DNA of 64,000 nt from Nitrospira sp. (GTDB lineage: Bacteria; Nitrospirota; Nitrospiria; Nitrospirales; Nitrospiraceae). The stretch covers positions 1 through 64,000 of the forward strand of contig VGXC01000017.1 in the NCBI GenBank assembly GCA_016873495.1, read 5' to 3'. A program made the translations under genes and the position numbers. Below are positions 26,197 to 35,968 of the stretch, piece after piece; the stretch's first letter is position 1; every line of letters starts with the position of its first letter. The notes below the pieces were generated by a model that was not told the DNA's origin, searched no databases, and saw only the letters and a program-made list of their open reading frames with translations.

Positions 26197-26225
26197 GGCC
26201 GGGGCCTCAGGACGAGGCTCCGGCC
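26197..26225 (+). terminator. Strong GC hairpin after the cytochrome c peroxidase gene
   Basis: A 12-base stem with one mismatch (GGCCGGGGCCTC / GAGGCTCCGGCC) and a 5-base loop starts 24 bp after the stop codon. No T-run follows, so it may be a Rho-assisted or bidirectional terminator rather than a classic intrinsic one. Confidence 0.45.
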
Positions 26226-26600
26226 GCCCGATCCAGCGCCGCGATCACCTCTCCGTCTTCCACTTGCGCGAAATCCCCATAGTGCAGGCCCACCGCGAAG
26301 AAGGGCTCCGGCGCCAACAGGTACGCCAGTTCATCCACCTTCGCGGCGAGCCGCAGACGTTCGTCATGCCGAAGCTGCCCAAGTAGGCACCCGCCGGTGG
26401 GACGAAGCCCCCGCAGTCCCACCGGTTTCCTTCCCCTCCCATACACTCGATTCAAGATTTCTTCCCCTTCGACCGATAGAGGGAAGTCGAGAGCTATCCG
26501 CTTCCGACGGGTCGGGCAGGGACCTTGCCTGCGAGCACCGCTCGATCCTCGCTGAGGCGGTTCCCCGAACCGATACAGGCCACTCTCTGACGGGACACCC
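26226..26600. other. Gene-free stretch with a perfect 10-bp palindromic hairpin
   Basis: No confident gene lies between the peroxidase and the next kinase. A minus-strand frame (26207-26728) has a protein-like C-terminal part (DELAYLLAPEPFFAVGLHYG) but no plausible start and overlaps the kinase; it may be a remnant. At 26394-26425 a perfect inverted repeat CCGGTGGGAC / GTCCCACCGG with a 12-base loop stands out; it matches no riboswitch pattern I could recall. Confidence 0.4.
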
Positions 26601-29153
26601 ATGTACGATCTGACGTCGTTCTCACTCCGCGACATGATCGCCTGCGGCCAGGCCCTCCGTAAATTCGGCGAGGGCGCCCGCAGCATGGAGGAGACGGCGA
26701 ATCGGACCGTCCAGTACCTGTATCGCAACCTCGTCGTGTCTCAGACGGGCGAACCGGCTTGCGCCTTAATCCGACTGTTCAAAACTCATCTCTACGGCGA
26801 GCTCGACCCGCTCCGTCAGGAGGCGGTTCGGACAAAGCTCGGACGGACTCCCGATCAGCCGAACATGAAATGTAATGCGCTGCTGGCCAGCGCGGGACAA
26901 CTTCCCGAGTGGAACCACGCCGACCGCTCCAAGCGCTATCGGGCCATTCCTTTGGCCAGCCCGGAAGCGGTGGCGCAATTGCCGATGTTCTCGCAACTCT
27001 TCGCGCAGTTCGGGGTGGAACTCCCGACGTTCTTGAGCGCGGACTCCAGCTTGCTCGTGGATATCCATCACACCTCCTTCAATGTATTTTTCGTTCCGAC
27101 GGCGCTGGATAGTCCTTACGTGCCGGTGCAAGAAGACTTCGTCCGGCGATATGGGATCCAGTCGGTCCTGGGGTTCGGCGGATTGCTGCCCACCGGACAG
27201 GCCTTTGCGGTGATCCTCTTCGCCAAAGTCACGATTCCGCTGGAAACCGCCCAGCTCTTCAAGACCGTGGCCCTGTCGACCAAGCTGGCGCTCCTGCCGT
27301 TCGACGGACATGCCGTCTTCGCACCGAGCGACCGCGCGACGACCGCCGAGTTGCCCGCTGCTTCCCACCCAAGCCCGGCTGTGGAGCTTGCCGCACTTCG
27401 CGTGAAGCTGGCCACGCAAGAGCTGCTGTTGACGGTCCACGAGCAGTGCGTGGCGGAACAGGACGGCCGCATCGAGTTGCGCAACCTCGAGTTGGCACAA
27501 GCCCGGGATGCGGCGATGGAGGCGGTGCGGCTGAAGTCCGAGTTCCTAGCCACCATGAGTCACGAGATCCGGACCCCCATGAACGGGGTGATCGGCATGA
27601 ATGACCTGCTCCTGGGCACAGAGCTGACGCCGGAGCAACGGAAGTATGCCGGAGTGGCGCGGGAGAGCGGGGAGGCCTTGCTCCAGATCATCAACGACAT
27701 TCTAGACCTGTCCAAACTGGAATCGGGCAAAGTCACCCTGGAGCCGATCAACTTCGACCTTCGGACCACGATCGAGGATACGCTCGAAATCCTGGCGGCA
27801 AAGGCCCACGGGAAGGGGCTCGAGTTGGCATGGTTGCTGCCGGCCGCCACCCCTTCGGCCCTCCACGGCGATCCGGGGCGATTGCGCCAGGTCCTGACGA
27901 ACCTGGTCGGGAACGCGATCAAGTTCACCGAGCAGGGCGACGTGATCCTCCGCGTGACGCCGGTCGAGCAAGTCGACCGCCACGTGTGCTTGCGATTTGA
28001 CATCACCGACACCGGGATCGGCCTCACCGCGGAACAACAGGTGCGCATGTTCCAACCATTCTCCCAGGCCGACGGCTCGACGACGCGCAAGTATGGCGGC
28101 ACGGGGTTGGGACTCGCCATTTGCAAGAAGTTGGCGGCGGCCATGGGCGGGACGGTCGGCGTCGAGAGCGTCTACGGCAAGGGCAGTACCTTCTGGTTCA
28201 CGGCGCGATTTGAGGTTGTCGCGACCGAAGCCTCAGCGCCCCCGCCCCTCCCGGCGGACCTACGCGGGCGGCGAGTCTTAGTCGTGGACGACCATCCGAC
28301 CAACCGACTGTTGCTCGAACATCAACTCACCAACTGGGGGATCGTGACGGAATGCGCCGACTCCGGCTTACAGGCTTTGCATCAGCTCAGGGACGCTGCG
28401 GCCCGCACACAGTTGTATGACGCGGCGATTCTGGACATGCAGATGCCCGTCATGGACGGGCTGGCGTTGGCCCGAACGATCAGGGCCGACCCGGCGCTGA
28501 ACGCCGTTTCGTTGGTCATGTTGACATCCTTGTCGCAGGGAGGAGACGCGGCCAAGGCGCGGGCGGCGGGTTTTATGGCCTACCTCACCAAGCCGGTGCG
28601 CCAACGGGAGTTACGCGAATGCTTGATGCAAGTGCTGCATCCCATGCCCCAGGCCTCGAGGCCATGTGAAGGCCCGCCCATTGCGCCCACCCCGACGGCC
28701 TTCGTCACCCGGCACAGCCTCGCCGAAGCCAACGCCCCGCGCCGGATTTTGGTCGCCGAGGACAACAGCGTGAATCAATTCTTGATCATCGCCCTGCTGG
28801 AAAAAATGGGGTACCGGGCCGACGTGGTGGTGAACGGACAAGAGGTGCTCGAGGCTCTGGCCCGGACCTCCTATGTGGCCGTGCTCATGGACTGTCTGAT
28901 GCCGCAGATGGATGGCTTTCAAGCCACCCGGGTCATTCGCGAACGAGAGTTGCCCGGTCACCATTTGCCCATCATCGCCCTCACGGCCTCTGCGATGGAA
29001 AACGACCGCAAGCGTTGTCTGGACGCCGGCATGGACGATTACCTGTCCAAGCCGCTTAAACCCTCGGCCTTGGCCGAGGTGCTCGAACGCTGGGTTCCGC
29101 CCTCGGCCATGAAGGCCCCTCCCACCCCGACGCTCGCCGAGCCCTCTCTTTAA
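26601..29153 (+). CDS. Hybrid sensor histidine kinase with two receivers
   Basis: 850 residues. An N-terminal sensor region of ~250 residues of unrecognised, GAF-like type begins [19 protein letters not shown] coiled linker (~260-310) follows, then HisKA with H321 ([11 protein letters not shown]), a GHKL ATPase ([19 protein letters not shown]), receiver 1 with D612 ([11 protein letters not shown]) and receiver 2 ([24 protein letters not shown]). This is BarA/ArcB-like kinase architecture but without an HPt domain, so the phosphoryl group must leave to a separate HPt or stay. No membrane helix is seen, so a cytosolic signal is likely. Confidence 0.92.
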   Translation: MYDLTSFSLRDMIACGQALRKFGEGARSMEETANRTVQYLYRNLVVSQTGEPACALIRLFKTHLYGELDPLRQEAVRTKLGRTPDQPNMKCNALLASAGQLPEWNHADRSKRYRAIPLASPEAVAQLPMFSQLFAQFGVELPTFLSADSSLLVDIHHTSFNVFFVPTALDSPYVPVQEDFVRRYGIQSVLGFGGLLPTGQAFAVILFAKVTIPLETAQLFKTVALSTKLALLPFDGHAVFAPSDRATTAELPAASHPSPAVELAALRVKLATQELLLTVHEQCVAEQDGRIELRNLELAQARDAAMEAVRLKSEFLATMSHEIRTPMNGVIGMNDLLLGTELTPEQRKYAGVARESGEALLQIINDILDLSKLESGKVTLEPINFDLRTTIEDTLEILAAKAHGKGLELAWLLPAATPSALHGDPGRLRQVLTNLVGNAIKFTEQGDVILRVTPVEQVDRHVCLRFDITDTGIGLTAEQQVRMFQPFSQADGSTTRKYGGTGLGLAICKKLAAAMGGTVGVESVYGKGSTFWFTARFEVVATEASAPPPLPADLRGRRVLVVDDHPTNRLLLEHQLTNWGIVTECADSGLQALHQLRDAAARTQLYDAAILDMQMPVMDGLALARTIRADPALNAVSLVMLTSLSQGGDAAKARAAGFMAYLTKPVRQRELRECLMQVLHPMPQASRPCEGPPIAPTPTAFVTRHSLAEANAPRRILVAEDNSVNQFLIIALLEKMGYRADVVVNGQEVLEALARTSYVAVLMDCLMPQMDGFQATRVIRERELPGHHLPIIALTASAMENDRKRCLDAGMDDYLSKPLKPSALAEVLERWVPPSAMKAPPTPTLAEPSL

Positions 29154-29199
29154 ACGAACGGGACCTCGATGGATCGGCCCCTCCGTCCCCGTCGGAGGC

Positions 29200-29221
29200 C
29201 GGCCACAGGCCGAATTTCTTT
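29200..29221 (+). terminator. Probable intrinsic terminator of the hybrid kinase gene
   Basis: A short CGGCC-ACA-GGCCG stem-loop is followed by AATTTCTTT. A second hairpin (CCTCCG/CGGAGG, 29180-29198) lies immediately upstream. Together they close the kinase transcript before the convergent dehydrogenase gene. Confidence 0.45.
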
Positions 29222-29240
29222 GGACGGCTCAGCGTGCCCC

Positions 29241-30275
29241 CTATCCCCGGACCGGCAGCACGCTATCGTCCCGTCCGCCCATGACCAACAGGCCTGCGCC
29301 TTGGATAGTCCCGGCCTTCAACTGCTGGAGCGCTTGATTCGCCGCCTCCAGCCTGAAGCGTTGCGTATGCGGTCTGATGGGGATGGCGGCGGCGTCCCGC
29401 AGGAGGTCGAGCCCATCCTGTTTCGTATTGGCCGTGACGCTGCGGATCGTCCGCTCGCCGAAGAGCTCGCGGTCATAGTCGATCGCCGGGATCGGCGTCA
29501 TGTGGATGCCCGCCAGGGCCAGGGTGCCGCCCCGGTCCAACGCCCGCAGGGCCGGCGGGACCAGTTCGCCGGCCGGCGCAAAGATGATCGCCCCGTGGAG
29601 TTTGTCGGGCGGAGCCTCGGCTGCGCCGCCGACCCAGACCGCGCCCAGGTCCCGCGCCAGCTGCCGATGTTCTTCTCGGAGCGAACAGACGTAGACGGCA
29701 CAGCCCCACTGTCGCGCCACCTGGATCGTCAGGTGGGCGGAGGCGCCGAATCCATAGAGGCCCAGCTTCTGGCCCGGTTGTACACCGCTAAGCCGCAACG
29801 CCCGATACCCGATGATGCCGGCGCAGAGCAACGGCGCGGCTTCTTCATCCGTGAACACCGAAGGAATCGGATAGGCGAAAGCTGCCGGCGCCAGGGCGTA
29901 CTCCGCGTAGCCTCCGTCCTCGTGGTAGCCGGTAAACCGCGCGCCGAGGCAGAGGTTTTCGCGGCCGCTCGCGCAAAACTCGCATCGGCCGCAGGTCTCC
30001 CGCAGCCAGGCAATCCCCACGCGATCGCCTTCCTTGATCGTACGCACACCAGAGCCGACTCGGTCCACGATGCCGACGACTTCATGGCCGGGCACGATGG
30101 GCCGCTTGGCCGGCGGCAATTCCTCTTCGACGAGATGAATGTCCGTTCGGCAGACACCGCAGGCAGACACCTTCACCCGCACAAGGCCCGGCCCCGGCTC
30201 AGGCGTCGGCAGCTCTCGAAGTTCCAAGGGGCTCCGGTTCACGTCACCGCCCTTGCTCATGACCATGGCGCGCAT
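29241..30275 (-). CDS. Zinc-dependent alcohol dehydrogenase
   Basis: About 344 residues of the medium-chain dehydrogenase family: catalytic zinc region ACGVCRTDIHL and GHEVVG, structural zinc lobe CGRCEFCASGRENLC, and a nucleotide-binding region (LGLYGFGASAHL; one glycine of the usual GxGxxG is replaced by Phe-Gly-Ala spacing). It oxidises alcohols or reduces aldehydes with NAD(P). Both ATG 30275 and GTG 30278 are possible behind GGGAGG. Converges with the hybrid kinase. Confidence 0.88.
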   Translation of the reverse strand: MRAMVMSKGGDVNRSPLELRELPTPEPGPGLVRVKVSACGVCRTDIHLVEEELPPAKRPIVPGHEVVGIVDRVGSGVRTIKEGDRVGIAWLRETCGRCEFCASGRENLCLGARFTGYHEDGGYAEYALAPAAFAYPIPSVFTDEEAAPLLCAGIIGYRALRLSGVQPGQKLGLYGFGASAHLTIQVARQWGCAVYVCSLREEHRQLARDLGAVWVGGAAEAPPDKLHGAIIFAPAGELVPPALRALDRGGTLALAGIHMTPIPAIDYDRELFGERTIRSVTANTKQDGLDLLRDAAAIPIRPHTQRFRLEAANQALQQLKAGTIQGAGLLVMGGRDDSVLPVRG

Positions 30276-30567
30276 CACTGTGCCTGAGCCTCCCTTCGGT
30301 CTTCATCTTAATCGGAATTGCGGCCGGCCGCACGCAGCTTTTTCGTCCCGCCGAAATGTGTGTGCTGTTGCGTTTTGCAACAGCGCCGTGATTCTCCCCT
30401 GTGGCAAGTCGCCGTCGCGCGGGGCCCAGCCTCTCACACCCTTCGATAAGAGACTGGTTTATCAACGACCTGCACATCGTCGAAGAGCTTGTCACTGGCA
30501 TTGCCCTTGCTTATTTATTGACCCGGACTATGTATGCGAGACCTTCCGTTCCATGGAGGATCGGCTC

Positions 30568-31044
30568 ATGGAATTATGCAGCATTCGAACGTTTTTCCAG
30601 CAGGACCATGCCAAGCTTGATGACTTGTTTGGCAGGTTTCAAACGTTGAAGCGATCCGATTACGCCGCAGCCAAGGGCCGCTTCATTGAATTCAAGTTCG
30701 GTCTGCAGCGGCACATCGTGTGGGAGGAAGACCTGTTGTTTCCACCCTGGGAAGAGGCCACCGGCCTGATCGAGGGAGGTCCCACCCAGGTCATGCGCCG
30801 GGAACATCGGCAGATCGCCGACGCCCTGGAAGCCCTGCACAGAAAAGTGCAGGCGGCGGACCCGGACAGCGACGAGGAGGAGCGGGCCTTGCTGGCGCTC
30901 CTGTCGTCGCACAACCGGAAGGAGGAATTGATCTTGTACCCGGCGCTCGACGAGACCTTGAGCGAAGAGGAGCGAGCCGGGATCTTCCGCGCGATGGCCT
31001 CAATCCCGGACCAACGGTACAAGGTTTGTTGTGCAGGCCACTAG
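30568..31044 (+). CDS. Hemerythrin-like (HHE) domain protein
   Basis: 158 residues forming a four-helix HHE cation-binding domain. Candidate di-iron ligands are His in QQDHAKLDD, His and Glu in LQRHIVWEEDLLFP, His in RREHRQI, and His/Glu in SSHNRKEELILYP. Such proteins bind O2, NO or sense iron/redox state. ATG 30568 has GGAGG nine bases upstream (an ATG at 30553 lacks one). It heads a redox cluster with a b-type membrane protein and a pentahaem cytochrome. The 290 bp upstream shows no gene. Confidence 0.82.
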   Translation: MELCSIRTFFQQDHAKLDDLFGRFQTLKRSDYAAAKGRFIEFKFGLQRHIVWEEDLLFPPWEEATGLIEGGPTQVMRREHRQIADALEALHRKVQAADPDSDEEERALLALLSSHNRKEELILYPALDETLSEEERAGIFRAMASIPDQRYKVCCAGH

Positions 31045-31074
31045 ACGCCGGCGTCAGGCAGGCGGGCGGTCAGC

Positions 31075-31659
31075 GTGAACGTGGTGGGACGGCGGACCCT
31101 GACGGTGATCGCGCTGGTCGCCCTGGCAATCGTGGGCGCCCTGACTGCCGAATGGTGGTTGAGCCAGTCCCCTGACCGCCCCTTCGGCCATACGCAGGCA
31201 GGGCATGTCCTGGGCTGGGCAGGGTTGCTGCTGATGCTCCTGGTTCTGGCCTATCCGTTCCGCAAGAGACATACGCCGGGACAGCGTTGGTCCAAATCGT
31301 TATTCCAGGTCCATATCGTCGGCGGGCTCGTGGGGCACCTGCTGATTCTCCTCCACGCGGGCGCCCACCTGCACGCGCTCATCCCGGTCCTCGCCATGCT
31401 GGCCATGGGACTCGTGGTCGTCAGCGGGATCGTGGGGCAGGTCTTGCACGCCTTGGCCTTTCGCACCATGAACGAGCAGCGCCGCCTCTTGCTCCATCAA
31501 GGCCTGCCCGAGCCGGAGGTCGAAGCGCGCCTACAGGCTCTGGCCAAGCAAGAAGAGACCTTCCGCCTGTGGCAGGTCATCCACGGCCCCCTCACCGTGA
31601 CCTTCGTGGCCCTTGCGATGTTACACATCGGCGGGGCGCTCTATTATGGAGGGTTTTGA
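31075..31659 (+). CDS. Four-helix membrane protein, probably b-type cytochrome
   Basis: 194 residues with about four membrane helices (~10-27, 45-62, 80-125, 170-192). Conserved-looking histidines lie inside or beside helices (FQVHIVGGLVGHLLILLHAGAHLH; VIHGPLTVTFVALAMLHIGG), the arrangement expected for bis-histidine haem b. It lies 3 bp before a pentahaem cytochrome gene, suggesting a quinol-to-cytochrome electron path across the membrane. No named family is recognised. Start GTG 31075 is weakly supported. Confidence 0.65.
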   Translation: MNVVGRRTLTVIALVALAIVGALTAEWWLSQSPDRPFGHTQAGHVLGWAGLLLMLLVLAYPFRKRHTPGQRWSKSLFQVHIVGGLVGHLLILLHAGAHLHALIPVLAMLAMGLVVVSGIVGQVLHALAFRTMNEQRRLLLHQGLPEPEVEARLQALAKQEETFRLWQVIHGPLTVTFVALAMLHIGGALYYGGF

Positions 31660-31662
31660 CCC

Positions 31663-32229
31663 ATGACGTGGCCGCCGCCGTTTTCGATGTACCCGGTGCT
31701 GTTGACCGCCACGCTGGTGCTGATCATCGGATTGGGGTGGGCCTCGGCCCGTGATCCGGAATCCTTCTGGGCGCCGGGCGATCTCAGCGTTCACCATGCG
31801 GGCCGAATGTCCTGTACTCAGTGCCACGAACCCTTTCGCGGCGCCACGACAGCCAACTGCATCGCCTGCCATGCCGATGCGACGTTCATATCGCAGCCCG
31901 ATTCACCCCCACAGATTTTTCACCGGCAGGCAGCCCGGGAGCGGGCCCGTTGCCTGACCTGTCACACGGAACACCGGGGGACGACGGCACGGATTACCAC
32001 CGATCCCCTCAATCCCCACAGCGAATTCATCTTCCGGGTCACCGGGACCCAGTCCTGCCGGGACTGTCATGCGGGAGTACAGAAGCCAGGACCCAAGTAC
32101 GGCCTGCTGAACAATGATGCAGTACGAAGACTGGTCGCCAAAGGCAAGGGCGCGCATGGGCCGGGGCGGTTCGCCGACTGCTTCCGCTGCCATGCCGGCG
32201 GACGAACGGGGGCCGAACGCGGTTCGTAA
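31663..32229 (+). CDS. Membrane-anchored pentahaem cytochrome c
   Basis: 188 residues with one N-terminal helix (residues ~8-27) and five CxxCH haem sites: CTQCH, CIACH, CLTCH, CRDCH and CFRCH. Spacing and additional histidines suit multihaem electron transfer of the NrfH/class III-like type. It faces the periplasm and would take electrons from the preceding b-type membrane protein. GAGGG lies upstream of ATG 31663. Confidence 0.88.
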   Translation: MTWPPPFSMYPVLLTATLVLIIGLGWASARDPESFWAPGDLSVHHAGRMSCTQCHEPFRGATTANCIACHADATFISQPDSPPQIFHRQAARERARCLTCHTEHRGTTARITTDPLNPHSEFIFRVTGTQSCRDCHAGVQKPGPKYGLLNNDAVRRLVAKGKGAHGPGRFADCFRCHAGGRTGAERGS

Positions 32230-32281
32230 CCGAGCCCGCTTGACTCCCTCCCGCACCCCCCTTACACTCCCTCCATACTCT

Positions 32282-32908
32282 ATGGCCACGCGCGCACAAG
32301 GACATGCCGGCAAGACCCGCCGGCAGGACGGAGCGGATGCAGCCTCCTTAGATGGCCACCTCAACGCAGCTTTCGATCAACTCTACCGTGACCATGTGGA
32401 TCGGATTTTCCGGTTTGCCCAACGGTTGTGCGGCCAAGCGGAGGACGCCAAAGATCTGGTCCAGGATACGTTCCTCAATGCGTACCGAGGTCTCGACCGG
32501 TTTCGGGGGGACGCGCAGCTCTCGACCTGGCTCTACACCATCGCCTCGCGGGCCTGCCTGCGCATGCGGCGCAAGCGGAAGGGCGAGCCGGAACGGGAAC
32601 TCTCGCTCGATGAGTTCATCCCGACCTCGGAGGGCGAGTTCCGCTTGCAGATCCCCGCGGGGGGATTGACGCCCCAAGAGGCGCTGGAGAACAAGCAGCT
32701 ACGGCGGGCACTCGACCAGGCCATCCAACGGCTGCCGAAAAAGTATCGTCTGGTGCTCGTGTTGCGGGACATGGAAGGGCTGAGCGCCAAAGAAGTGGGC
32801 TCGGTCATGGGCCTGAACGAGCGGGCCGTGAAATCCCGCCTGCACCGGGCCAGGCTGTTCGTGCGGAAAGAATTGAGCGCCAAAGGGCTCGACGGAGGCC
32901 ATTCATGA
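32282..32908 (+). CDS. ECF-type RNA polymerase sigma factor
   Basis: 208 residues with sigma region 2 (FDQLYRDHVDRIFRFAQRL; DAKDLVQDTFLNAYRGL; STWLYTIASRACLRMRR) and region 4 (IQRLPKKYRLVLVLRDMEGLSAKEVGSVMGL). It redirects RNA polymerase to a stress regulon. ATG 32282 is chosen after the cytochrome stop; no good Shine-Dalgarno. Its stop overlaps the anti-sigma start (ATGA). Confidence 0.9.
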   Translation: MATRAQGHAGKTRRQDGADAASLDGHLNAAFDQLYRDHVDRIFRFAQRLCGQAEDAKDLVQDTFLNAYRGLDRFRGDAQLSTWLYTIASRACLRMRRKRKGEPERELSLDEFIPTSEGEFRLQIPAGGLTPQEALENKQLRRALDQAIQRLPKKYRLVLVLRDMEGLSAKEVGSVMGLNERAVKSRLHRARLFVRKELSAKGLDGGHS

Positions 32909-33201
32909 GCACACCCCAGCGCCGCGCCGCGCGCCCCAGGCCGGCGCACAAGCACCGAGGCCATTCCAAAGCCGACTGTCTGAAGATTCTCCGCGGCCTT
33001 TCGGCCTATCTGGACGACGACCTGGCCGGCAACGTCTGCCGAGAGATCCGCAAACATCTGGGTGCTTGCCCGAACTGCGAAGTCTTTCTGGCCTCGCTTC
33101 GGCAGACGATTACCCTCTGCCGGCACGTCGAACCGCCTCCCCTCTCCCCCGCGGCCAAGATTCGACTCCGCGGTCAGATTCTCAAAGCCGCGGGTCGTTG
33201 A
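32905..33201 (+). CDS. Zinc-finger anti-sigma factor
   Basis: 98 residues. The zf-HC2-like arrangement (ADCLKILRGLSAYLDDDL ... KHLGACPNC, with the H-x3-C-x2-C core) matches ZAS-type anti-sigma domains that hold cognate ECF sigma factors inactive. There is no membrane helix, so this is a soluble, probably redox- or metal-sensing type like RsrA. Coupled to the sigma gene by a 4-base overlap. Confidence 0.85.
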   Translation: MSTPQRRAARPRPAHKHRGHSKADCLKILRGLSAYLDDDLAGNVCREIRKHLGACPNCEVFLASLRQTITLCRHVEPPPLSPAAKIRLRGQILKAAGR

Positions 33202-33228
33202 TCGCCAGGCCGGTCCCCGTGAATCCAT

Positions 33229-33261
33229 TGTCCCATCCGGGTCTCTCAGAGAAATGGGACA
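33229..33261 (+). other. Inverted repeat between anti-sigma and cupredoxin genes
   Basis: TGTCCCAT (33229-33236) pairs perfectly with ATGGGACA (33254-33261), and the loop contains a second small palindrome (TCTCTCAGAGA). It could end the sigma operon or be an operator for the cupredoxin gene; no T-run follows. Confidence 0.35.
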
Positions 33262-33307
33262 GGCCTGGAAGACAGGTGACTGGCGCGCGGTTTGCGCCCA
33301 CAATTAA

Positions 33308-33793
33308 ATGCACGATATGGCATCTCCGATGCGGCAGTCCATGGTTTCCCTGCGACCCGGCGTAAGGCGGCTCATCGCCTGGGTCTGGCTGGCGTGGTGT
33401 GTGCCCGGCGCCTGGGCCGGTCCGTCGCTCTGGGCCGCGTCCACGCTGGCTCCGTCCAATACCGATCCGGAAGAACGGATCCTCGTCACCATCAAGGCCA
33501 GGGCGTTCGAACCGGATAAAGTGACGCTCCGCGCCGGCCACAAAACCAAGCTCGTGTTCCACAACCAGGATGCGGAACTGCACGCGTTCGTCCCTGTCGG
33601 GCTGTTTGCGGGGCTTAGTCTCAATGTCAGCGGCAACGGCGCGCCGGAATTCGGACCCGACGGATTCAAGCGCGTGCTCATCCCGTCCGAGGGCCAGGCG
33701 GAGTTCCGGTTTGTGCCGGAGAAGCCTGGCGTCTATCCGTTCTTTTGCGACATGCCCGGCCACGAGATGCGGGCGACGATCATCGTCGAATGA
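33308..33793 (+). CDS. Exported cupredoxin-domain protein
   Basis: About 161 residues: signal peptide (RRLIAWVWLAWCVPGAWA) and a cupredoxin fold (VTIKARAFEPDKVTLRAGH). Type 1 copper ligands are visible as His in ELHAF and the Cys-x3-x-His pattern in FFCDMPGHEM. It would carry electrons or bind copper in the periplasm. The start is uncertain (ATG 33308, 33317 or 33329). A c-type cytochrome follows 10 bp later. Confidence 0.82.
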   Translation: MHDMASPMRQSMVSLRPGVRRLIAWVWLAWCVPGAWAGPSLWAASTLAPSNTDPEERILVTIKARAFEPDKVTLRAGHKTKLVFHNQDAELHAFVPVGLFAGLSLNVSGNGAPEFGPDGFKRVLIPSEGQAEFRFVPEKPGVYPFFCDMPGHEMRATIIVE

Positions 33794-33803
33794 AACATGT
33801 AAG

Positions 33804-34205
33804 ATGAGAAATTCAAAAATCAGTGTGTCCATATTTTGCATGTTGAATTCTGCCTTTTTCATAGCGGCGACGTCCGCCGCCGCGCCGGGCGGCGTTCCGG
33901 AACAGGGCAAGCCGATTTTCGAAGCACGATGCGCCTCTTGCCACGGCCTCCAGGGCCGGGGGGACGGGCCGCAGGCCCCGTTTCTGTCTCCCCGGCCCGC
34001 CAGCCTGATCTCCGCCGGAACGTCGGTGAAAACGGATGTCGAGCTGTTCGCCATCATCAACAATGGGAAACCCCGCACCGCCATGCCGGCCTGGAAAGAC
34101 GCGCTCAACGAACAAGAGCGCCGCGACGTGCTTGCCTACATCCGCACGCTGGTCCGCTTCCAGCCCAAGCCCCTCACTCCGCCGCCGCCGAACCCGCAGC
34201 ACTAA
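33804..34205 (+). CDS. Small monohaem cytochrome c
   Basis: 133 residues: signal peptide ending near TSAAA, then haem site CASCH (EARCASCHGLQG) and distal methionine in TAMPAW, class I cytochrome layout. Probably a periplasmic electron shuttle, paired with the cupredoxin upstream. The weak ribosome binding site and 10-bp gap suggest coupling. Confidence 0.9.
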   Translation: MRNSKISVSIFCMLNSAFFIAATSAAAPGGVPEQGKPIFEARCASCHGLQGRGDGPQAPFLSPRPASLISAGTSVKTDVELFAIINNGKPRTAMPAWKDALNEQERRDVLAYIRTLVRFQPKPLTPPPPNPQH

Positions 34206-34288
34206 TCTCTCTTGCCGATGCCCTTTCGTCTGACCCTGGCCCCATGGTAAAGTATCGGCTCTTTTGCCAAGTGAATGGAGGGTTGGGC

Positions 34289-35968
34289 ATGGTTCGTCTG
34301 CGCGGATCGCGTATCCTGAGCTTGTTGTGTTTCGGTCTTGTGACCATTGTGTTGACCTGGCCAACCACGTCGGTGGCGGCACAGAAACGGGACCGGCCGC
34401 CCGCCAAGCCCTCGGCCGCCGCGCAAGTTGCGCAACGCTACGCCGAAGCCCTGGCCTCCGGCGACCGCACCTCGTTCGGGCAATTGGATTTTGCCTGCCA
34501 GTACAAGATGGTCGCGAGCGGAGCCGCGCCGGCGAAAGCGTTTCCGCCTCCCACCGATCCCGTCTACGCCGCTTGCTGGGACCAGCTGGCACTGGCGCAC
34601 CAGACCGCCGTGGACCTTCGTGAACAGGGCATGGATACGATGTGGCCGGGCAAGAACGGCCTGGTGTTCTTCCGCGAGCCCCTGGAAAAATACAGCGCTT
34701 CGTTCTTCGTGATGGATGTCCTGGGCCAGTCGCCCCCCGGGGGAGGACTGAAGCTGGAGGTGGTGGAGAGCAAGCCGATACCCGCGGCCTCGTTCCGCCT
34801 GCGCGAGGACGGACCCGTCCTGGGAGCGCCGGCCACCCTCGTGAAACTCCGCGTGACCTATAAAGACCCCCTCAGTTCGCCGGTGGCCTATGCGCCGGGC
34901 AGCTACAAATATACGAACACGGTAAAAAGGCCGCGCGCCGCCCTTAAGGACGTGACGGTCCAGTGGGTCGTGTTGTCCGGTTTGAAGAAAGCCGGATTTG
35001 CGGGGGATGTGGCCGTCGCCAATCTGCCCGTGTCGGAACGAGAAGGGGCGCGGGTTCCGTTCGTGACGGAGACGAGCCGTTACGTCGACGGTTCGGCCAC
35101 CTGGTTCGGCCCGGCCGACGCGCCGGGCACGCTCATCGCGGCGGTCGCGCGGGCGGCGCTGTTCCCGGATTTGCGCGATCGTGTCGCCATGTTCAACCGC
35201 GTGCTGATCGTGGACCCAGGCCAGCAGGACGCATTGACGGCACTCGCCCAGGACTTGTACCAGACACTCCTGAGGGCGGCGGCGGTTGCGCACCATTTCC
35301 CCCTCACCGACCCGGCCCTCGCGGCCCGTTTCGACGAATTCTATTGGGACACCTATTCGCAGACCACCAGAATGGATATTTCGCTGAGCATGGAAATCGG
35401 GGGACTCGCACAACCGACACCGGCGGATTATCTCTACCGGATCATTCCCGCAATGGAGATGCTCGCAAAGGTTCGGCCGGGAGATTTGGAAAACCGGCTC
35501 CGTCTCGGAGTCGTCTACCGATGGAACAACGACCAGCTCGCGGCCATCAACACCCATGAGGCCCTGGTGAAAGCCCTTCCTGCGGAGCGGTACGCGCCAA
35601 GGTCCAGGGCCTTGATCGAGCTGGCCTGGTCGCGGATCGCCAAAGTGTCCTGGAACCGTATTTTCGACGATCCCAACATCACACAGGCTTATCAGAACGC
35701 CCAGGAAGCCTACAAGTTCACCGACCGACCGCTGGACAAGTTCGCCGCCGCCTACACCATGGCCTACAGCCTGGCCTTTATGCCGCAGCGTGACAACCAG
35801 GCCATGCTGGACCTCCTGACCGAGGCAAAACGCTGGTACCTGGAATTGGATGGCGCGTCCGACGCGTCCTGGCACTACCTGCTGGGAAACGATACGTTGA
35901 AGGGCGTGCTCGAGGCGGACCCGCTGTTCAAACCGCTGCTTGCTTCGGAAATGCAGAAGGATAAATGA
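34289..35968 (+). CDS. Exported protein of unknown function with helical C-terminal half
   Basis: 559 residues with a signal peptide (LSLLCFGLVTIVLTWPTTSVAA). The N-terminal half is beta-rich (FFVMDVLGQS; VKLRVTYKDPL), while the C-terminal half is Ala/Leu-rich and helical, reminiscent of TPR-like hairpins (DLENRLRLGVVYRWNNDQLAAINTHEALVKAL). No family is recognised. ATG 34289 follows GGAGGG. The last codons (EMQKDK) are encoded by a 7-bp repeat array shared with the convergent peptidase gene. Confidence 0.75.
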   Translation: MVRLRGSRILSLLCFGLVTIVLTWPTTSVAAQKRDRPPAKPSAAAQVAQRYAEALASGDRTSFGQLDFACQYKMVASGAAPAKAFPPPTDPVYAACWDQLALAHQTAVDLREQGMDTMWPGKNGLVFFREPLEKYSASFFVMDVLGQSPPGGGLKLEVVESKPIPAASFRLREDGPVLGAPATLVKLRVTYKDPLSSPVAYAPGSYKYTNTVKRPRAALKDVTVQWVVLSGLKKAGFAGDVAVANLPVSEREGARVPFVTETSRYVDGSATWFGPADAPGTLIAAVARAALFPDLRDRVAMFNRVLIVDPGQQDALTALAQDLYQTLLRAAAVAHHFPLTDPALAARFDEFYWDTYSQTTRMDISLSMEIGGLAQPTPADYLYRIIPAMEMLAKVRPGDLENRLRLGVVYRWNNDQLAAINTHEALVKALPAERYAPRSRALIELAWSRIAKVSWNRIFDDPNITQAYQNAQEAYKFTDRPLDKFAAAYTMAYSLAFMPQRDNQAMLDLLTEAKRWYLELDGASDASWHYLLGNDTLKGVLEADPLFKPLLASEMQKDK

